Part shown: positions 31,292 to 43,800 of the stretch, piece after piece | How positions within the stretch are numbered: position 1 is the stretch's first letter | Layout of the letters: every line of letters begins with the position of its first letter | NCBI GenBank assembly: GCA_009363875.1 | Contig: CM018692.1 | Span: 12,501-76,500 of the forward strand | From: Mikania micrantha | Lineage: Eukaryota; Streptophyta; Magnoliopsida; Asterales; Asteraceae | Reading direction: 5' to 3' | Length of the DNA stretch: 64,000 bases | Program-made: the position numbers and the translations under genes | Notes under the pieces: model-generated | The model's database searches: none | What the model saw: only the letters and a program-made list of their open reading frames with translations | What the model was told of the DNA's origin: nothing

Positions 31292-34200
31292 TGTAACACC
31301 CCGACCGACGGCGGAATCATCGGGATGCCACGAGGGATGTGTAGATTGTTCAAAAGCTCATGGGCATCTAAATCAAGTCATCATATATCATTTAAGCAAC
31401 CACGATAATTACACAAAAATCATGTTCATCATGAATCAAGTAATTCAAATACACAAAAGATTTAGTTAAACTAACTAAACTCTAATCGCCAGAAATTTAG
31501 TTAATTAACTAAGTCCAAGATCCTATATGATGATGATGTCCAAAACAGAAGAGATCCTCTCTTCCTTTCCTACTTGTCTCCATCACCTGAAACATGTAAG
31601 AAAACAAGTGTCAACTACAAAAGTAGTTGGTGAGTAATCATAAGTCTTTATATTTTAAAAATGTTTTAGTAAAAATGAGTTTGAAAGTTTATACTTAAAA
31701 GGGTTTTATAAAATGCTTTGTTTAAAACGATTATAAAACTTATGATTTTCATGAGAAATTCCATATGAATACCTGTATGAGATAATCCAACACACATCCA
31801 TCAATTCAACAACCAAACACATACACAATCACATAACCACATAACCAAATCAATCATAGTCAATCACAAATAATCATAATCAAATATAGATAATCAATCC
31901 ACAAACTAATCAACCAAACTCAATCAATCATATTCTCAATCAATGTTCGTGACTATACATGATTCCTTATGTATTTAACATAAGTTAGATACATGAATCA
32001 TGGAGTGGTCGCTAACCACGTGACAATACATGAAGCCAAAGCAGATAACCGAAGTCAAAGGCAATGCTTCACAGATGTGGAAACCATCCACGTGACAATA
32101 CACGATGTCAAAGCAATTAACCGAAGTTAAGAGCGATGATTCTCGGGATTTGTGACAATACTTGTAATCTTTGTTATTGACCTAGGTCAATAACAATGTT
32201 TACATGGATATAAAATAATAAGAGATAATCTCATAATAATGATAATTTCAAATGTGAATATCATATTGATAAACAGGTATTAACCTTGTGTTATCAAAAT
32301 AATATTTAATTTGGTATACATGTTTCACCTCCGGGTTTTAAAACCAAAAACAGTTTAAAGAAAGGGAGGTTATGAGAACTCACCTGCAGTCCTTAAGCTC
32401 AGTGTTCTCTAAAAATGCGCGCTCGCGTGCGTAACTCAAGTCAACTCAACAATCTGTGATTATTGTGTGTTTGGTGTTCATAAGTATATATGTCTTATTC
32501 TCACCAACTATCCATAAGTGTTAACTTTTAATTACTAAGTATTAACTCAACTTAGTTTATTTATCCAAGGTTAAAGTGTTTCAACCAACATTTCGAAATT
32601 AGTCACTACTAGTTTATAATTGAGACCCATTGGTTCCTTTATCATCCCCTATTAATGAACAATTCTTGAGATACCATGTATATATTCATAGGTATGTATA
32701 AGTAAGGGGTAATCATAAGTATACACATACCTATGATTGCATGCATGATTTCATTCAATTAACCACCACAATCGAAGTTATTAAATTAAATTTTATGTTT
32801 AAGAAAGTTGCAATTAATTTATCCTCATAAAAAGTTAAGTGTCATCAAACAAATTCCATACATGCTTATATAACTTCATGATTTTAGAGAAGAATTAAGT
32901 TAGGACAATAAAAGGTGGTGGCTTGTATCATCATTCATGCATGCATGTTATATATATGATGTATGTATATGTGTTGCTCCCAAGTACCCAATTTCCTATT
33001 TGTTTAATTGGGTTTTAGTCCGGCAGTCCCTAAAGGCAGCGAACCTTCTCCTTAAAAGGATAGGGTTCGGCTCATAAGGTGCATGGTTCGTGAAGCTTCC
33101 TAGGTTCGTCCCTAGTACAAGGGTTCGCTGAGCACTATGGTTCACTAGGCTCGTGAAGTGTTGAGGGTTCGTGACTGGCTGGTGTGAGTTCGGTTGCTAC
33201 GTCCAGATGGTTCGTTGACCAAAACAGTTGCCTAGGGTTCGTGGGTGATGTAACTGGTTCGTTTCTATCTGCATGGTTCGGTGTCCCTAGGGTTCGCCAC
33301 CCTAGGGTTCGTTTCCAGCAAGTAGACAGGTTCGCGACCCAACAGGGTTCGCCTCCTTCCTGCTGTAGCGAATCCAGAATCATCATCCTCACGTTCCTGC
33401 AATATCATGGCCAACTACGGTTTCTACATGATTCTATTAACTCGTTTTAGGGTTTTAAGCATGATTAAACCGTTTTTAATTACAACCAATTTGAGAATCA
33501 CCATCAAACAACAAAATCGAAAAGAAAGCATTAGATCTACCTTGATTTGTCGGTTAAAAGCAAGGTTTCTTCGTATCCCCTTGTTCCTCTCGATCACCCG
33601 AACGCGTGGCCGCCAAGATCTCTCGAATCCGACTAGAAACGAAGGAGGATGGCTAGAGAGAAGGTGGAGAATGTGTGTGTGTGTTTTTAGAGAGAGAGGG
33701 AGAAGTTGGTGAATGAGGAAGAAAGGAAGGAATTTCCTTTCTTATACGCGTATTATTTCCCGTGTGCTCGGTCCCGTTTTTATCGCGATAAACATAATAA
33801 AACTCAGTTTTCAATCGTAAAATATTTAAACAACAAATCATTTTAAATAGTTTAGTTTTGTTCAAATAAAATAAGTTTGAATAAGTTATTTCGTAAATTG
33901 CTTCCGTTTTATTATTGTGAAATAATCGATTAATAAATTAAATTATTCTAATTAAATTTAGGTTGTGATTCCTAATAAATATTTTTAGTTTTATTTATTA
34001 GATTAATATCGTTTGATAATATTTAATTATCTCGTCGAAACGCGTTACTCGCGTACGTATTCGTAAAGATCGTCACCTTTGCGAATCCGATGCTCGTACC
34101 GTATTTCGATTTGAATTACTATTTATGAATATCGTTTCAGTATATTATTCTTAATAATTATATTCGTGTGAATCGTCACCCACGCGAATACATTATTAAA

Positions 34201-34759
34201 TTAATATTTCTGAATCAATACTCGCGTTTAAATAATGACCGTAACCTCACATCGCGTATTTATTATTCCCATTATCTAATACCTTAATATTATCATTTCC
34301 CAAACCAAAATCCCACTAAACCCTAGTCACTGACACATCCATGATAGACCGAAATATGCATATGTATAGGGCATATGTAAGGGTCAGTCGCAACTGCCCT
34401 AGCCACCGTCCCACCGCTATTTCGATAAACCATGACCATGGGTCCTTGACTACGTTTAGTAACCAGACTCAACCAAACTTCCAATTCCATCACAATCCAT
34501 TCTCAGACCAATAATCCATCATTATCAGTGATAAGTAACCGCGATAAACCCTACGGGTCTGTTTAATTGAATTACAACTAAACTTCCCTTGGTTTACGCG
34601 TATAATAAATTATAATCATGTATACCAGTAATAGTGATAATATCAGTAATGTCAATCAATAATTTCATAATCATTCATAATAAATAAATCTCCAGTCGTA
34701 ACAGTACAATCGTACGGATGTACGGACGTACGGACAGCTGAAAGTACAGTGATGTTACA
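31292..34759 (-). repeat. Element B 3' LTR
   Basis: Left-hand LTR, TGTAACACCCCG...TGATGTTACA on the + strand. It contains a GGTTCG array (33060-33355), a small A-rich open frame with no family resemblance, and one copy of the structured TATA module (34350-34424). Confidence 0.95.
33060..33355 (-). repeat. GGTTCG (CGAACC) array in LTR of B
   Basis: About fourteen GGTTCG words in 300 bp; on the element's sense strand they read CGAACC, as in element A. An identical copy is in the 5' LTR at about 42650-42945. Small open frames across it on both strands show no recognisable family. Confidence 0.8.
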
Positions 34760-34776
34760 GTCTCCCCTAGTTAAAG
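34760..34776 (-). other. Element B polypurine tract
   Basis: On the - strand, a purine-rich AGGGGAGAC lies immediately upstream of the 3' LTR, the expected site for plus-strand priming. Confidence 0.75.
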
Positions 34777-34793
34777 GAATTTCGTCCCGAAAT

Positions 34794-37700
34794 TCAACTT
34801 GGAGTGACCGTAGTAAATAAATGTGGGTACTTGAGCTTCATCTGATCTTCCCGCTCCCATGTGAATTCTGGACCCCGCTTCGATTCCCAACGTACCTTGA
34901 CAATTGGAATTCTACTGCGTTTGAGCTGTTTAATCTCGCGATCCATTATCTCCACTGGTTTTTCAACAAAGTGCATGGTATCATCGATGCGGATGTCATC
35001 GAGTGGTACCTGAAGATCCTGATCAGCTAAGCACTTTCTTAGATTGGACACGTGAAACGTCGGGTGCACATTACTAAGTTCAGGAGGAAGTTCTAACTTG
35101 TAGGCAACCTTCCCGATCCGTTCAAGGATCTTAAAAGGGCCAACATAACGTGGAGCAAGCTTCCCCTTCTTTCCGAATCGAACTACGCCCTTCCAAGGCG
35201 ATACTTTAAGTAATACCATATCTCCCAATTCAAACTCCAAAGGTTTTCTTCTTTTATCCGCGTAGCTCTTCTGTCGACTGCGGGCAGCTAACAGATTGTC
35301 ACGGATCTGGCGGATCTTGTCAGTCGTTTCCTGAATAATCTCAGGACCAGTAATCTGCGAATCGCCGACTTCGGTCCAACAAATAGGTGACCGACATTTC
35401 CTGCCATAAAGAGCTTCAAACGGTGCCATACCAATGCTCGCGTGATAACTGTTGTTATACGAGAACTCAACCAATGGTAAATGGCTATCCCAATTGCCAC
35501 CGAAATCGATGACACAAGCTCTCAACATGTCTTCCAATGTTTGAATCGTTCGCTCCGTTTGACCATCCGTTTGAGGATGATAAGCAGTGCTAAGATCCAG
35601 TCTTGTTCCAAAGGCTTCATGAAGTGATTCCCAAAATCGTGCCGTGAAACGAGCATCACGGTCCGATATTATGCTTAAGGGAATACCATGTCGGCTAACG
35701 ATCTCATCAATGTAAATACGAGCCAACTTCCGCACAGGGTAAGTTTCGCGTATCGGTAAGAAATGAGCCGACTTAGTCAATCTATCAACAATAACCCATA
35801 TACTATCTTTACCGTTCGCGGTACGTGGAAGTTTAGTAATGAAATCCATAGAGATATTCTCCCATTTCCACATCGGTATTTCAGGTTGTATTAACAATCC
35901 AGAAGGTCGCTGGTGTTCCGCCTTGACCTTTGCACAGTTAAGGCACTTAGACACATACTCAGCAATATCCTTCTTCATTCCAGGCCACCAGTACAAGCCC
36001 CTAAGGTCTTGATACATCTTATCAGAGCCCGGATGGATTGAGTAACGGGATTTATGAGCTTCATCCATAATAATCATCCTGAGATCACCCCTGTTCGGTA
36101 TCCACAATCGGTTCAAGTAATACATTAAACCATCATCCTTAGTTTCCAACAGTATCTCAGCCCCGCAAGACATCTCATTTTTCAAGTCATTTTGAGCCAA
36201 GGAGTGTTGTTGGGCTGTGAGAATATCATTACGGAGGTTATTGTGCACTCGGACACTATGGATCTGAACTTGACTTTTGCGACTAAGCGCATCTGCTACT
36301 ACATTCGCTTTACCAGGATGGTAGCGAATTTCACAGTCATAATCGTTCAACAGTTCAACCCACCTCCGTTGTCTCATATTGAGCTCTTTCTGATTCAGAA
36401 TATGTTGCAAACTTTTATGATCAGTGAACACTACACACTTAGTGCCATAAAGATAGTGTCTCCATATCTTCAAGGCAAACACGACTGCACCAAGTTCCAA
36501 GTCGTGTGTGGTGTAGTTCTTTTCGTGAATCTTCAGTTGTCTTGATGCATAAGCTACAACCTTTCCCCGTTGCATGAGAACACAACCGAGACCTAGGTTG
36601 GATGCATCACAATAAACTACAAAATCATCATTTCCATCAGGCAGTGTCAAGACAGGAGCATCACAAAGTTTCTGCTTCAAAGTCTGAAATGCCTCTTCTT
36701 GCTTTGGTCCCCACTCGTATGGCCTATTCTTCTGAGTCAAAGCAGTGAGAGGGACAGCAATCCTGGAGAAGTTTGATATGAACCGCCGATAGTAACCGGC
36801 AAGTCCAAGGAACGATCGAATCTCCGTCGGTGTCTTTGGTGTACTCCAATTCTTCACAGCATCAATCTTTGCAGGATCCACGTGAACACCGTATTCGTTG
36901 ACTATGTGTCCCAAGAATTGAACTTCTTTAAGCCAAAATTCACATTTAGAGAATTTGGCATACAGCCGCTCCTCTCTTAGGATCTCCAAAACCAACTTAA
37001 GGTGTTTCTCGTGTTCTTCCTTAGTCTTTGAGTAGATCAGAATATCATCAATGAATACAATCACAAATTTATCCAAGTATGGCCTGCAAACACGGTTCAT
37101 GAGGTCCATGAAAACCGCAGGTGCATTGGTAAGGCCGAAAGGCATTACCAGAAATTCGTAATGGCCATATCTTGTTCTGAAAGCAGTCTTGGGAATATCA
37201 TCATCATGTACGCGAAGCTGATGATACCCAGACCTCAAATCGATCTTTGAAAACCATGCCGAGCCTTGAAGCTGATCGAAGAGGTCATCGATGCGCGGCA
37301 GTGGATATCGATTCTTGATAGTCAACTTGTTCAATTCGCGATAGTCGATGCACATCCGGAATGACCCGTCCTTTTTCTTGACAAATAGGACCGGTGCACC
37401 CCATGGCGAATGGCTCGGGCGAATGAATCCTTTGTCAGTCAGCTCTTGTAGCTGGCTCGCCAATTCTTGTAACTCCGAAGGCGCAAGTCTGTAGGGAGCT
37501 TTGGCGACTGGGTTCGCACCAGGTACTAAGTCGATTCGGAACTCAACTTGACGTTCTGGTGGAAGACCTGGTAAATCGTCTGGAAAAACTTCTGGAAAAT
37601 CTCGTATCACCGGAACATCTTCAATTCTCTTTTCTTTCTCTTTCTTCTCCACAATGTGTGCTAAGAAGGCTATACATTTCTTCCTAATGTACTTATGTGC

Positions 37701-39356
37701 TTTAGTGCAAGACATCAGCTTAAGACCTTTACTAGCAGTTTCTCCAATTATTCTCAAAGTTTCACCCGAAGCTAAAGGAATACGAATATATTTCTCATGA
37801 CAAACAATCTCCGCTCTGTGGGTGGCTAACCAGTCCATGCCTATGATAACATCAAAGCTACCAAGATGCATAGGTATAAGATCAATTGGGAAAACGTGAT
37901 CATTTAAGTTCACCGTACATCCAACGATAATAGTGTCAATATCAATAGTGTTTCCGTCAGCCACCTCCACATTGAACGGTTTATCTAAGTATGTACGTGT
38001 CCTACCAAGTAAGCATTCAAAATCATATGAAACGAAACTCCTATCGGCACCAGAATCAAATAAGACAGATGCATAAGAGTTGTTGATCAGAAATGTACCG
38101 TTGACCACATCCTGGTTGGCTTGAGCAGCTGGAGTATTCAGTTGAAAAGCCCGGCCTCTTGCCACCCTTTGATTATTCCCGGTCAACTTCGGGCATTGAT
38201 TCCTGAAGTGACCCACTTCACCACACTCATAACAGGCTCTTGCCTGTGCCTGAGGTACCTGGCGAATGGGTACAGCCAGAATAGGTTGAGTTTGAGGAGC
38301 TGGTAGTGCAAGCGGTGCTTGTTGCATCCTTTGTGCTTGCGGTGCACTCCGACAGACGTTTGCATAGTGCCCAAACTTGCCACAGTTGTTGCAGACGCGA
38401 CATGGCAAGTTAGGTGCGTGATGATACCTGCAAGTATTACATTGGGGAGTGTTCCCAGTGTAACTTCTTGCAGCAGAATTGTTTGATGATTGCTGCGCAG
38501 ACTTCGCAGCAGGTACAGTGACCATGAAGTTCCGATTCTTTCTCTTCTTGTTGCTGCTTTTGGACGAGCTAGCAGCTTCAGACTTGACTTCAGTTTTGAC
38601 TTCTTTTGCAGTAGTCTTGGTGTCAGTCTTCTTGTGTCCCTTCCGAGTAAGTGTCCCATTCTTCACATGGTTATCAGTAAGAGTTGCAGATAGACGGATA
38701 GCAGCCTCCAGTGTTTTGGGATTACTCCCGTAGACCGTATCCTGAATCTGTACCGGCAGCCCGCCGATATATTTCTCAATCGCCCTCTCCAAGGGTGTCA
38801 CCATATGAGGCACCAGTAGACTATACTCATGGAACTGAGTATTATAGATGACGTTCTCCCCGCTATCCTGCTTGAGCTCCCAGAACTCAGTCTCCAGTTT
38901 CCTCATTTCGCTTCGAGGACAGAATTCAGTGGTCATCAAGTTCTTGACCTCAGTCCACGTCAATGCGAGTGCAGCATCCACTCCCCTAGTTCGCTTTTCC
39001 CCGTTCCACCAAGTCAGTGCTCTCTTTTGGAAAACACTAGTGGCATAGCGAACTTTCAGATTTTCAGGGCATTCGCTGTTGATGAAGGTGTTCTCCATAC
39101 TCTCGAACCACTGCAGCAGACCAGTGGCTGATTCAGCACCCGTAAATTTCAGGGGATTGCAGGAATTGAAGTGTTTGAATGTGCAAGTTGTCTGGTTTGC
39201 ACCACCTCGATTCTGGTTAATGTTCTGGTTAGCCTGAGTCAGTTGGCTCACCAATCCAGAAATAAGTGTAGCTAACTCTTGTATGCCGGAGTTGGCATTA
39301 CTGTTGTTAGCTTCCCCATTGTTCGAGTCATCTTCGTTGTGACGGCGAGGCGGCAT
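34794..39356 (-). CDS. Element B gag-pol polyprotein
   Basis: An uninterrupted 1520-residue polyprotein. Gag occupies about residues 60-230 (FNSCNPLKFTGAESATGLLQW, KRALTWWN). Two CX2CX4HX4C knuckles follow (CNNCGKFGHYANVC at about 325 and CYECGEVGHFRNQC at about 378). The aspartic protease has DSGADRSF at about 432. Reverse transcriptase carries FIDD at about 770. RNase H starts at YCDASNLGLG. Integrase has an HHCC zinc finger (from about 1105) and D-D-E residues (SMDF at about 1172, SDRDARF at about 1232, DGQTERT at about 1265). A chromodomain-like C-terminus runs about 1457-1515 (KVRWESKRGPEFTWE). The order PR-RT-RH-IN and the C-terminal domain place it in chromoviruses, probably Tekay-like. 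It looks coding-competent. The ATG at 39356 starts MPPRR, as in the gag of A. Confidence 0.96.
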   Translation of the reverse strand: MPPRRHNEDDSNNGEANNSNANSGIQELATLISGLVSQLTQANQNINQNRGGANQTTCTFKHFNSCNPLKFTGAESATGLLQWFESMENTFINSECPENLKVRYATSVFQKRALTWWNGEKRTRGVDAALALTWTEVKNLMTTEFCPRSEMRKLETEFWELKQDSGENVIYNTQFHEYSLLVPHMVTPLERAIEKYIGGLPVQIQDTVYGSNPKTLEAAIRLSATLTDNHVKNGTLTRKGHKKTDTKTTAKEVKTEVKSEAASSSKSSNKKRKNRNFMVTVPAAKSAQQSSNNSAARSYTGNTPQCNTCRYHHAPNLPCRVCNNCGKFGHYANVCRSAPQAQRMQQAPLALPAPQTQPILAVPIRQVPQAQARACYECGEVGHFRNQCPKLTGNNQRVARGRAFQLNTPAAQANQDVVNGTFLINNSYASVLFDSGADRSFVSYDFECLLGRTRTYLDKPFNVEVADGNTIDIDTIIVGCTVNLNDHVFPIDLIPMHLGSFDVIIGMDWLATHRAEIVCHEKYIRIPLASGETLRIIGETASKGLKLMSCTKAHKYIRKKCIAFLAHIVEKKEKEKRIEDVPVIRDFPEVFPDDLPGLPPERQVEFRIDLVPGANPVAKAPYRLAPSELQELASQLQELTDKGFIRPSHSPWGAPVLFVKKKDGSFRMCIDYRELNKLTIKNRYPLPRIDDLFDQLQGSAWFSKIDLRSGYHQLRVHDDDIPKTAFRTRYGHYEFLVMPFGLTNAPAVFMDLMNRVCRPYLDKFVIVFIDDILIYSKTKEEHEKHLKLVLEILREERLYAKFSKCEFWLKEVQFLGHIVNEYGVHVDPAKIDAVKNWSTPKTPTEIRSFLGLAGYYRRFISNFSRIAVPLTALTQKNRPYEWGPKQEEAFQTLKQKLCDAPVLTLPDGNDDFVVYCDASNLGLGCVLMQRGKVVAYASRQLKIHEKNYTTHDLELGAVVFALKIWRHYLYGTKCVVFTDHKSLQHILNQKELNMRQRRWVELLNDYDCEIRYHPGKANVVADALSRKSQVQIHSVRVHNNLRNDILTAQQHSLAQNDLKNEMSCGAEILLETKDDGLMYYLNRLWIPNRGDLRMIIMDEAHKSRYSIHPGSDKMYQDLRGLYWWPGMKKDIAEYVSKCLNCAKVKAEHQRPSGLLIQPEIPMWKWENISMDFITKLPRTANGKDSIWVIVDRLTKSAHFLPIRETYPVRKLARIYIDEIVSRHGIPLSIISDRDARFTARFWESLHEAFGTRLDLSTAYHPQTDGQTERTIQTLEDMLRACVIDFGGNWDSHLPLVEFSYNNSYHASIGMAPFEALYGRKCRSPICWTEVGDSQITGPEIIQETTDKIRQIRDNLLAARSRQKSYADKRRKPLEFELGDMVLLKVSPWKGVVRFGKKGKLAPRYVGPFKILERIGKVAYKLELPPELSNVHPTFHVSNLRKCLADQDLQVPLDDIRIDDTMHFVEKPVEIMDREIKQLKRSRIPIVKVRWESKRGPEFTWEREDQMKLKYPHLFTTVTPS

Positions 39357-40880
39357 GTTTCTGAAGGAAATAGAAACATGTTACTACCGTTTACAACGTA
39401 AGTCATACAAACAATGGTCAATTGAGTTTATTTTAAACAGTTAGGATTACATATAGGAACTATATTTATTTCCTATCTGTTATTTAAACTCATAATGTCT
39501 ATAAATTTGCCTATTATCATTCTAAGTGTCCTAGTTGGTCATAACTAGTGTTAGCTAACTATTTCCTAAATTCTATACGTTCTTCACTCTATACTAACAC
39601 TGACAACCTCCCAATGCAATGCAACAAGCTTATATATAGGGCATATGCAGAGGTAGATCGCAATCTCCCCTACACCGTCCCACCACCGTTCCATTGCACC
39701 ACGATTATGCCCTTGCTAGTGTGTAGAGTGTGTCATGTACTTCACCATAAATCTCACTTCACACACCTTATCCTTAGTAGGATGATTTTGAGTGAAGTGA
39801 TCTCTAGTTCCCTTGGACAATTAGGTTTACCTAATGTCTAAGTTCACCTGACATGTAGGCTTGCCTATTTCTAAGTTCACCTAATGTCTAAGTTCACCTG
39901 ACATTAAGTTTCCCCCAATTGTCTAAGTTCACTAAAATCCATATCAATTCCAATGTCAATAATCATCATTAAGGGTTCATATCATCACGAAGTGCTCTTA
40001 TTGTCACTAAGCGTTCATATCCTCCCTATAGTTTATTCTCATCAAGTGTCCATACCATCACTAAGTGTTAGTATCATCACTATGCGTTTATATTATCATC
40101 AAGTGTCTATACCATCACCCAAGTCCATATCACATCACTAATCGCTCATTATTGTTCATTAATCCTATGCACCCTACGTGTCCAATCCGTATGTTTTTAT
40201 AAGGGAACTTATAAGTGTTTATCAAGTGTGATCATCCAAAGTGTCAATCCAAACCAACCTTAACCATCAACATCCATCTCACAATAATTCCTAGTAATAT
40301 CCTAAGTTCCTGACACTGACAGACTCCCAATATACTACAAATGGTATATGTATAGGGCATATGTAGGGGTCAGTCGCAACTGCCCCAGCCACCGTCCCAC
40401 CACCTTTGTAGTATACTACGAGTGTGTCCTTGTCTGGGGTTTATAGCTCAAACAAATATTTCCTAAGGCAAGCAGTTCATAAACAATTAAGTTCCTAAGC
40501 AAATAATTTCCCAAACGGGTAGTTCCCACATTCTTCAATACTGACATCCACCTAATGTACCGTAAATGGTATATATATAGGGCATATGTAAGGGTCAGTC
40601 GCAACTGCCCTAGCCAACGTCCCACCACCTTTACGATACACCACGTGCATGTCCTTATCGAATCATTAGGGCACACGTAAGCAAGAAATTTATAATCAGC
40701 ATATTTATATCAGATGTATAACAGGGTTTCAATTAACATGTAATAAACACATAAGCATGAAATCCTGAATATACTAACTAGTGTATGAATTTAATTCATA
40801 CTAGGGTATCCTATGGTTATAGACTAGGTCAACCATTTCTAGTAACCTAATTCCCTATAACCCAGGCTCTGATACCAATC
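39357..40880 (-). promoter_or_regulatory. Element B leader with three structured TATA modules
   Basis: 1.5 kb between PBS and gag without a convincing ORF. Three modules lie at 39615-39698, 40331-40415 and 40556-40640. Each has a TATATAGGGCATATG-type core, an inner CGCA-loop hairpin and outer inverted arms that differ per copy: TGCAATG/CATTGCA, TATACTACAAA with its perfect complement, and TGTACCGTAAA/TTTACGATACA (one mismatch). Between them lie short degenerate repeats such as TAAGTTCACCTGACAT (39838-39920) and ATCATCAC-TAAGTGT words (39960-40150). Confidence 0.65.
40862..40880 (-). other. Element B primer binding site
   Basis: On the - strand, ATTGGTATCAGAGCCTGGG adjoins the 5' LTR. TGGTATCAGAGC matches the initiator tRNA-Met primer site. 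Confidence 0.92.
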
Positions 40881-43800
40881 TGTAACACCCCGACCGACGG
40901 CGGAATCATCGGGATGCCACGAGGGATGTGTAGATTGTTCAAAAGCTCATGGGCATCTAAATCAAGTCATCGTATATCATTTAAGCAACCACGATAATTA
41001 CACAAAAATCATGTTCATCATGAATCAAGTAATTCAAATACACAAAAGATTTAGTTAAACTAACTAAACTCTAATCGCCAGAAATTTAGTTAATTAACTA
41101 AGTCCAAGATCCTATATGATGATGATGTCCAAAACAGAAGAGATCCTCTCTTCCTTTCCTACTTGTCTCCATCACCTGAAACATGTAAGAAAACAAGTGT
41201 CAACTACAAAAGTAGTTGGTGAGTAATCATAAGTCTTTATATTTTAAAAATGTTTTAGTAAAAATGAGTTTGAAAGTTTATACTTAAAAGGGTTTTATAA
41301 AATGCTTTGTTTAAAACGATTATAAAACTTATGATTTTCATGAGAAATTCCATATGAATACCTGTATGAGATAATCCAACACACATCCATCAATTCAACA
41401 ACCAAACACATACACAATCACATAACCACATAACCAAATCAATCATAGTCAATCACAAATAATCATAATCAAATATAGATAATCAATCCACAAACTAATC
41501 AACCAAACTCAATCAATCATATTCTCAATCAATGTTCGTGACTATACATGATTCCTTATGTATTTAACATAAGTTAGATACATGAATCATGGAGTGGTCG
41601 CTAACCACGTGACAATACATGAAGCCAAAGCAGATAACCGAAGTCAAAGGCAATGCTTCACAGATGTGGAAACCATCCACGTGACAATACACGATGTCAA
41701 AGCAATTAACCGAAGTTAAGAGCGATGATTCTCGGGATTTGTGACAATACTTGTAATCTTTGTTATTGACCTAGGTCAATAACAATGTTTACATGGATAT
41801 AAAATAATAAGAGATAATCTCATAATAATGATAATTTCAAATGTGAATATCATATTGATAAACAGGTATTAACCTTGTGTTATCAAAATAATATTTAATT
41901 TGGTATACATGTTTCACCTCCGGGTTTTAAAACCAAAAACAGTTTAAAGAAAGGGAGGTTATGAGAACTCACCTGCAGTCCTTAAGCTCAGTGTTCTCTA
42001 AAAATGCGCGCTCGCGTGCGTAACTCAAGTCAACTCAACAATCTGTGATTATTGTGTGTTTGGTGTTCATAAGTATATATGTCTTATTCTCACCAACTAT
42101 CCATAAGTGTTAACTTTTAATTACTAAGTATTAACTCAACTTAGTTTATTTATCCAAGGTTAAAGTGTTTCAACCAACATTTCGAAATTAGTCACTACTA
42201 GTTTATAATTGAGACCCATTGGTTCCTTTATCATCCCCTATTAATGAACAATTCTTGAGATACCATGTATATATTCATAGGTATGTATAAGTAAGGGGTA
42301 ATCATAAGTATACACATACCTATGATTGCATGCATGATTTCATTCAATTAACCACCACAATCGAAGTTATTAAATTAAATTTTATGTTTAAGAAAGTTGC
42401 AATTAATTTATCCTCATAAAAAGTTAAGTGTCATCAAACAAATTCCATACATGCTTATATAACTTCATGATTTTAGAGAAGAATTAAGTTAGGACAATAA
42501 AAGGTGGTGGCTTGTATCATCATTCATGCATGCATGTTATATATATGATGTATGTATATGTGTTGCTCCCAAGTACCCAATTTCCTATTTGTTTAATTGG
42601 GTTTTAGTCCGGCAGTCCCTAAAGGCAGCGAACCTTCTCCTTAAAAGGATAGGGTTCGGCTCATAAGGTGCATGGTTCGTGAAGCTTCCTAGGTTCGTCC
42701 CTAGTACAAGGGTTCGCTGAGCACTATGGTTCACTAGGCTCGTGAAGTGTTGAGGGTTCGTGACTGGCTGGTGTGAGTTCGGTTGCTACGTCCAGATGGT
42801 TCGTTGACCAAAACAGTTGCCTAGGGTTCGTGGGTGATGTAACTGGTTCGTTTCTATCTGCATGGTTCGGTGTCCCTAGGGTTCGCCACCCTAGGGTTCG
42901 TTTCCAGCAAGTAGACAGGTTCGCGACCCAACAGGGTTCGCCTCCTTCCTGCTGTAGCGAATCCAGAATCATCATCCTCACGTTCCTGCAATATCATGGC
43001 CAACTACGGTTTCTACATGATTCTATTAACTCGTTTTAGGGTTTTAAGCATGATTAAACCGTTTTTAATTACAACCAATTTGAGAATCACCATCAAACAA
43101 CAAAATCGAAAAGAAAGCATTAGATCTACCTTGATTTGTCGGTTAAAAGCAAGGTTTCTTCGTATCCCCTTGTTCCTCTCGATCACCCGAACGCGTGGCC
43201 GCCAAGATCTCTCGAATCCGACTAGAAACGAAGGAGGATGGCTAGAGAGAAGGTGGAGAATGTGTGTGTGTGTTTTTAGAGAGAGAGGGAGAAGTTGGTG
43301 AATGAGGAAGAAAGGAAGGAATTTCCTTTCTTATACGCGTATTATTTCCCGTGTGCTCGGTCCCGTTTTTATCGCGATAAACATAATAAAACTCAGTTTT
43401 CAATCGTAAAATATTTAAACAACAAATCATTTTAAATAGTTTAGTTTTGTTCAAATAAAATAAGTTTGAATAAGTTATTTCGTAAATTGCTTCCGTTTTA
43501 TTATTGTGAAATAATCGATTAATAAATTAAATTATTCTAATTAAATTTAGGTTGTGATTCCTAATAAATATTTTTAGTTTTATTTATTAGATTAATATCG
43601 TTTGATAATATTTAATTATCTCGTCGAAACGCGTTACTCGCGTACGTATTCGTAAAGATCGTCACCTTTGCGAATCCGATGCTCGTACCGTATTTCGATT
43701 TGAATTACTATTTATGAATATCGTTTCAGTATATTATTCTTAATAATTATATTCGTGTGAATCGTCACCCACGTGAATACATTATTAAATTAATATTTCT

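Noticed and set aside
33060..33355. GGTTCG words as tRNA genes or B boxes
   Set aside because: No A box, no cloverleaf and no anticodon arm at proper spacing around any of them.
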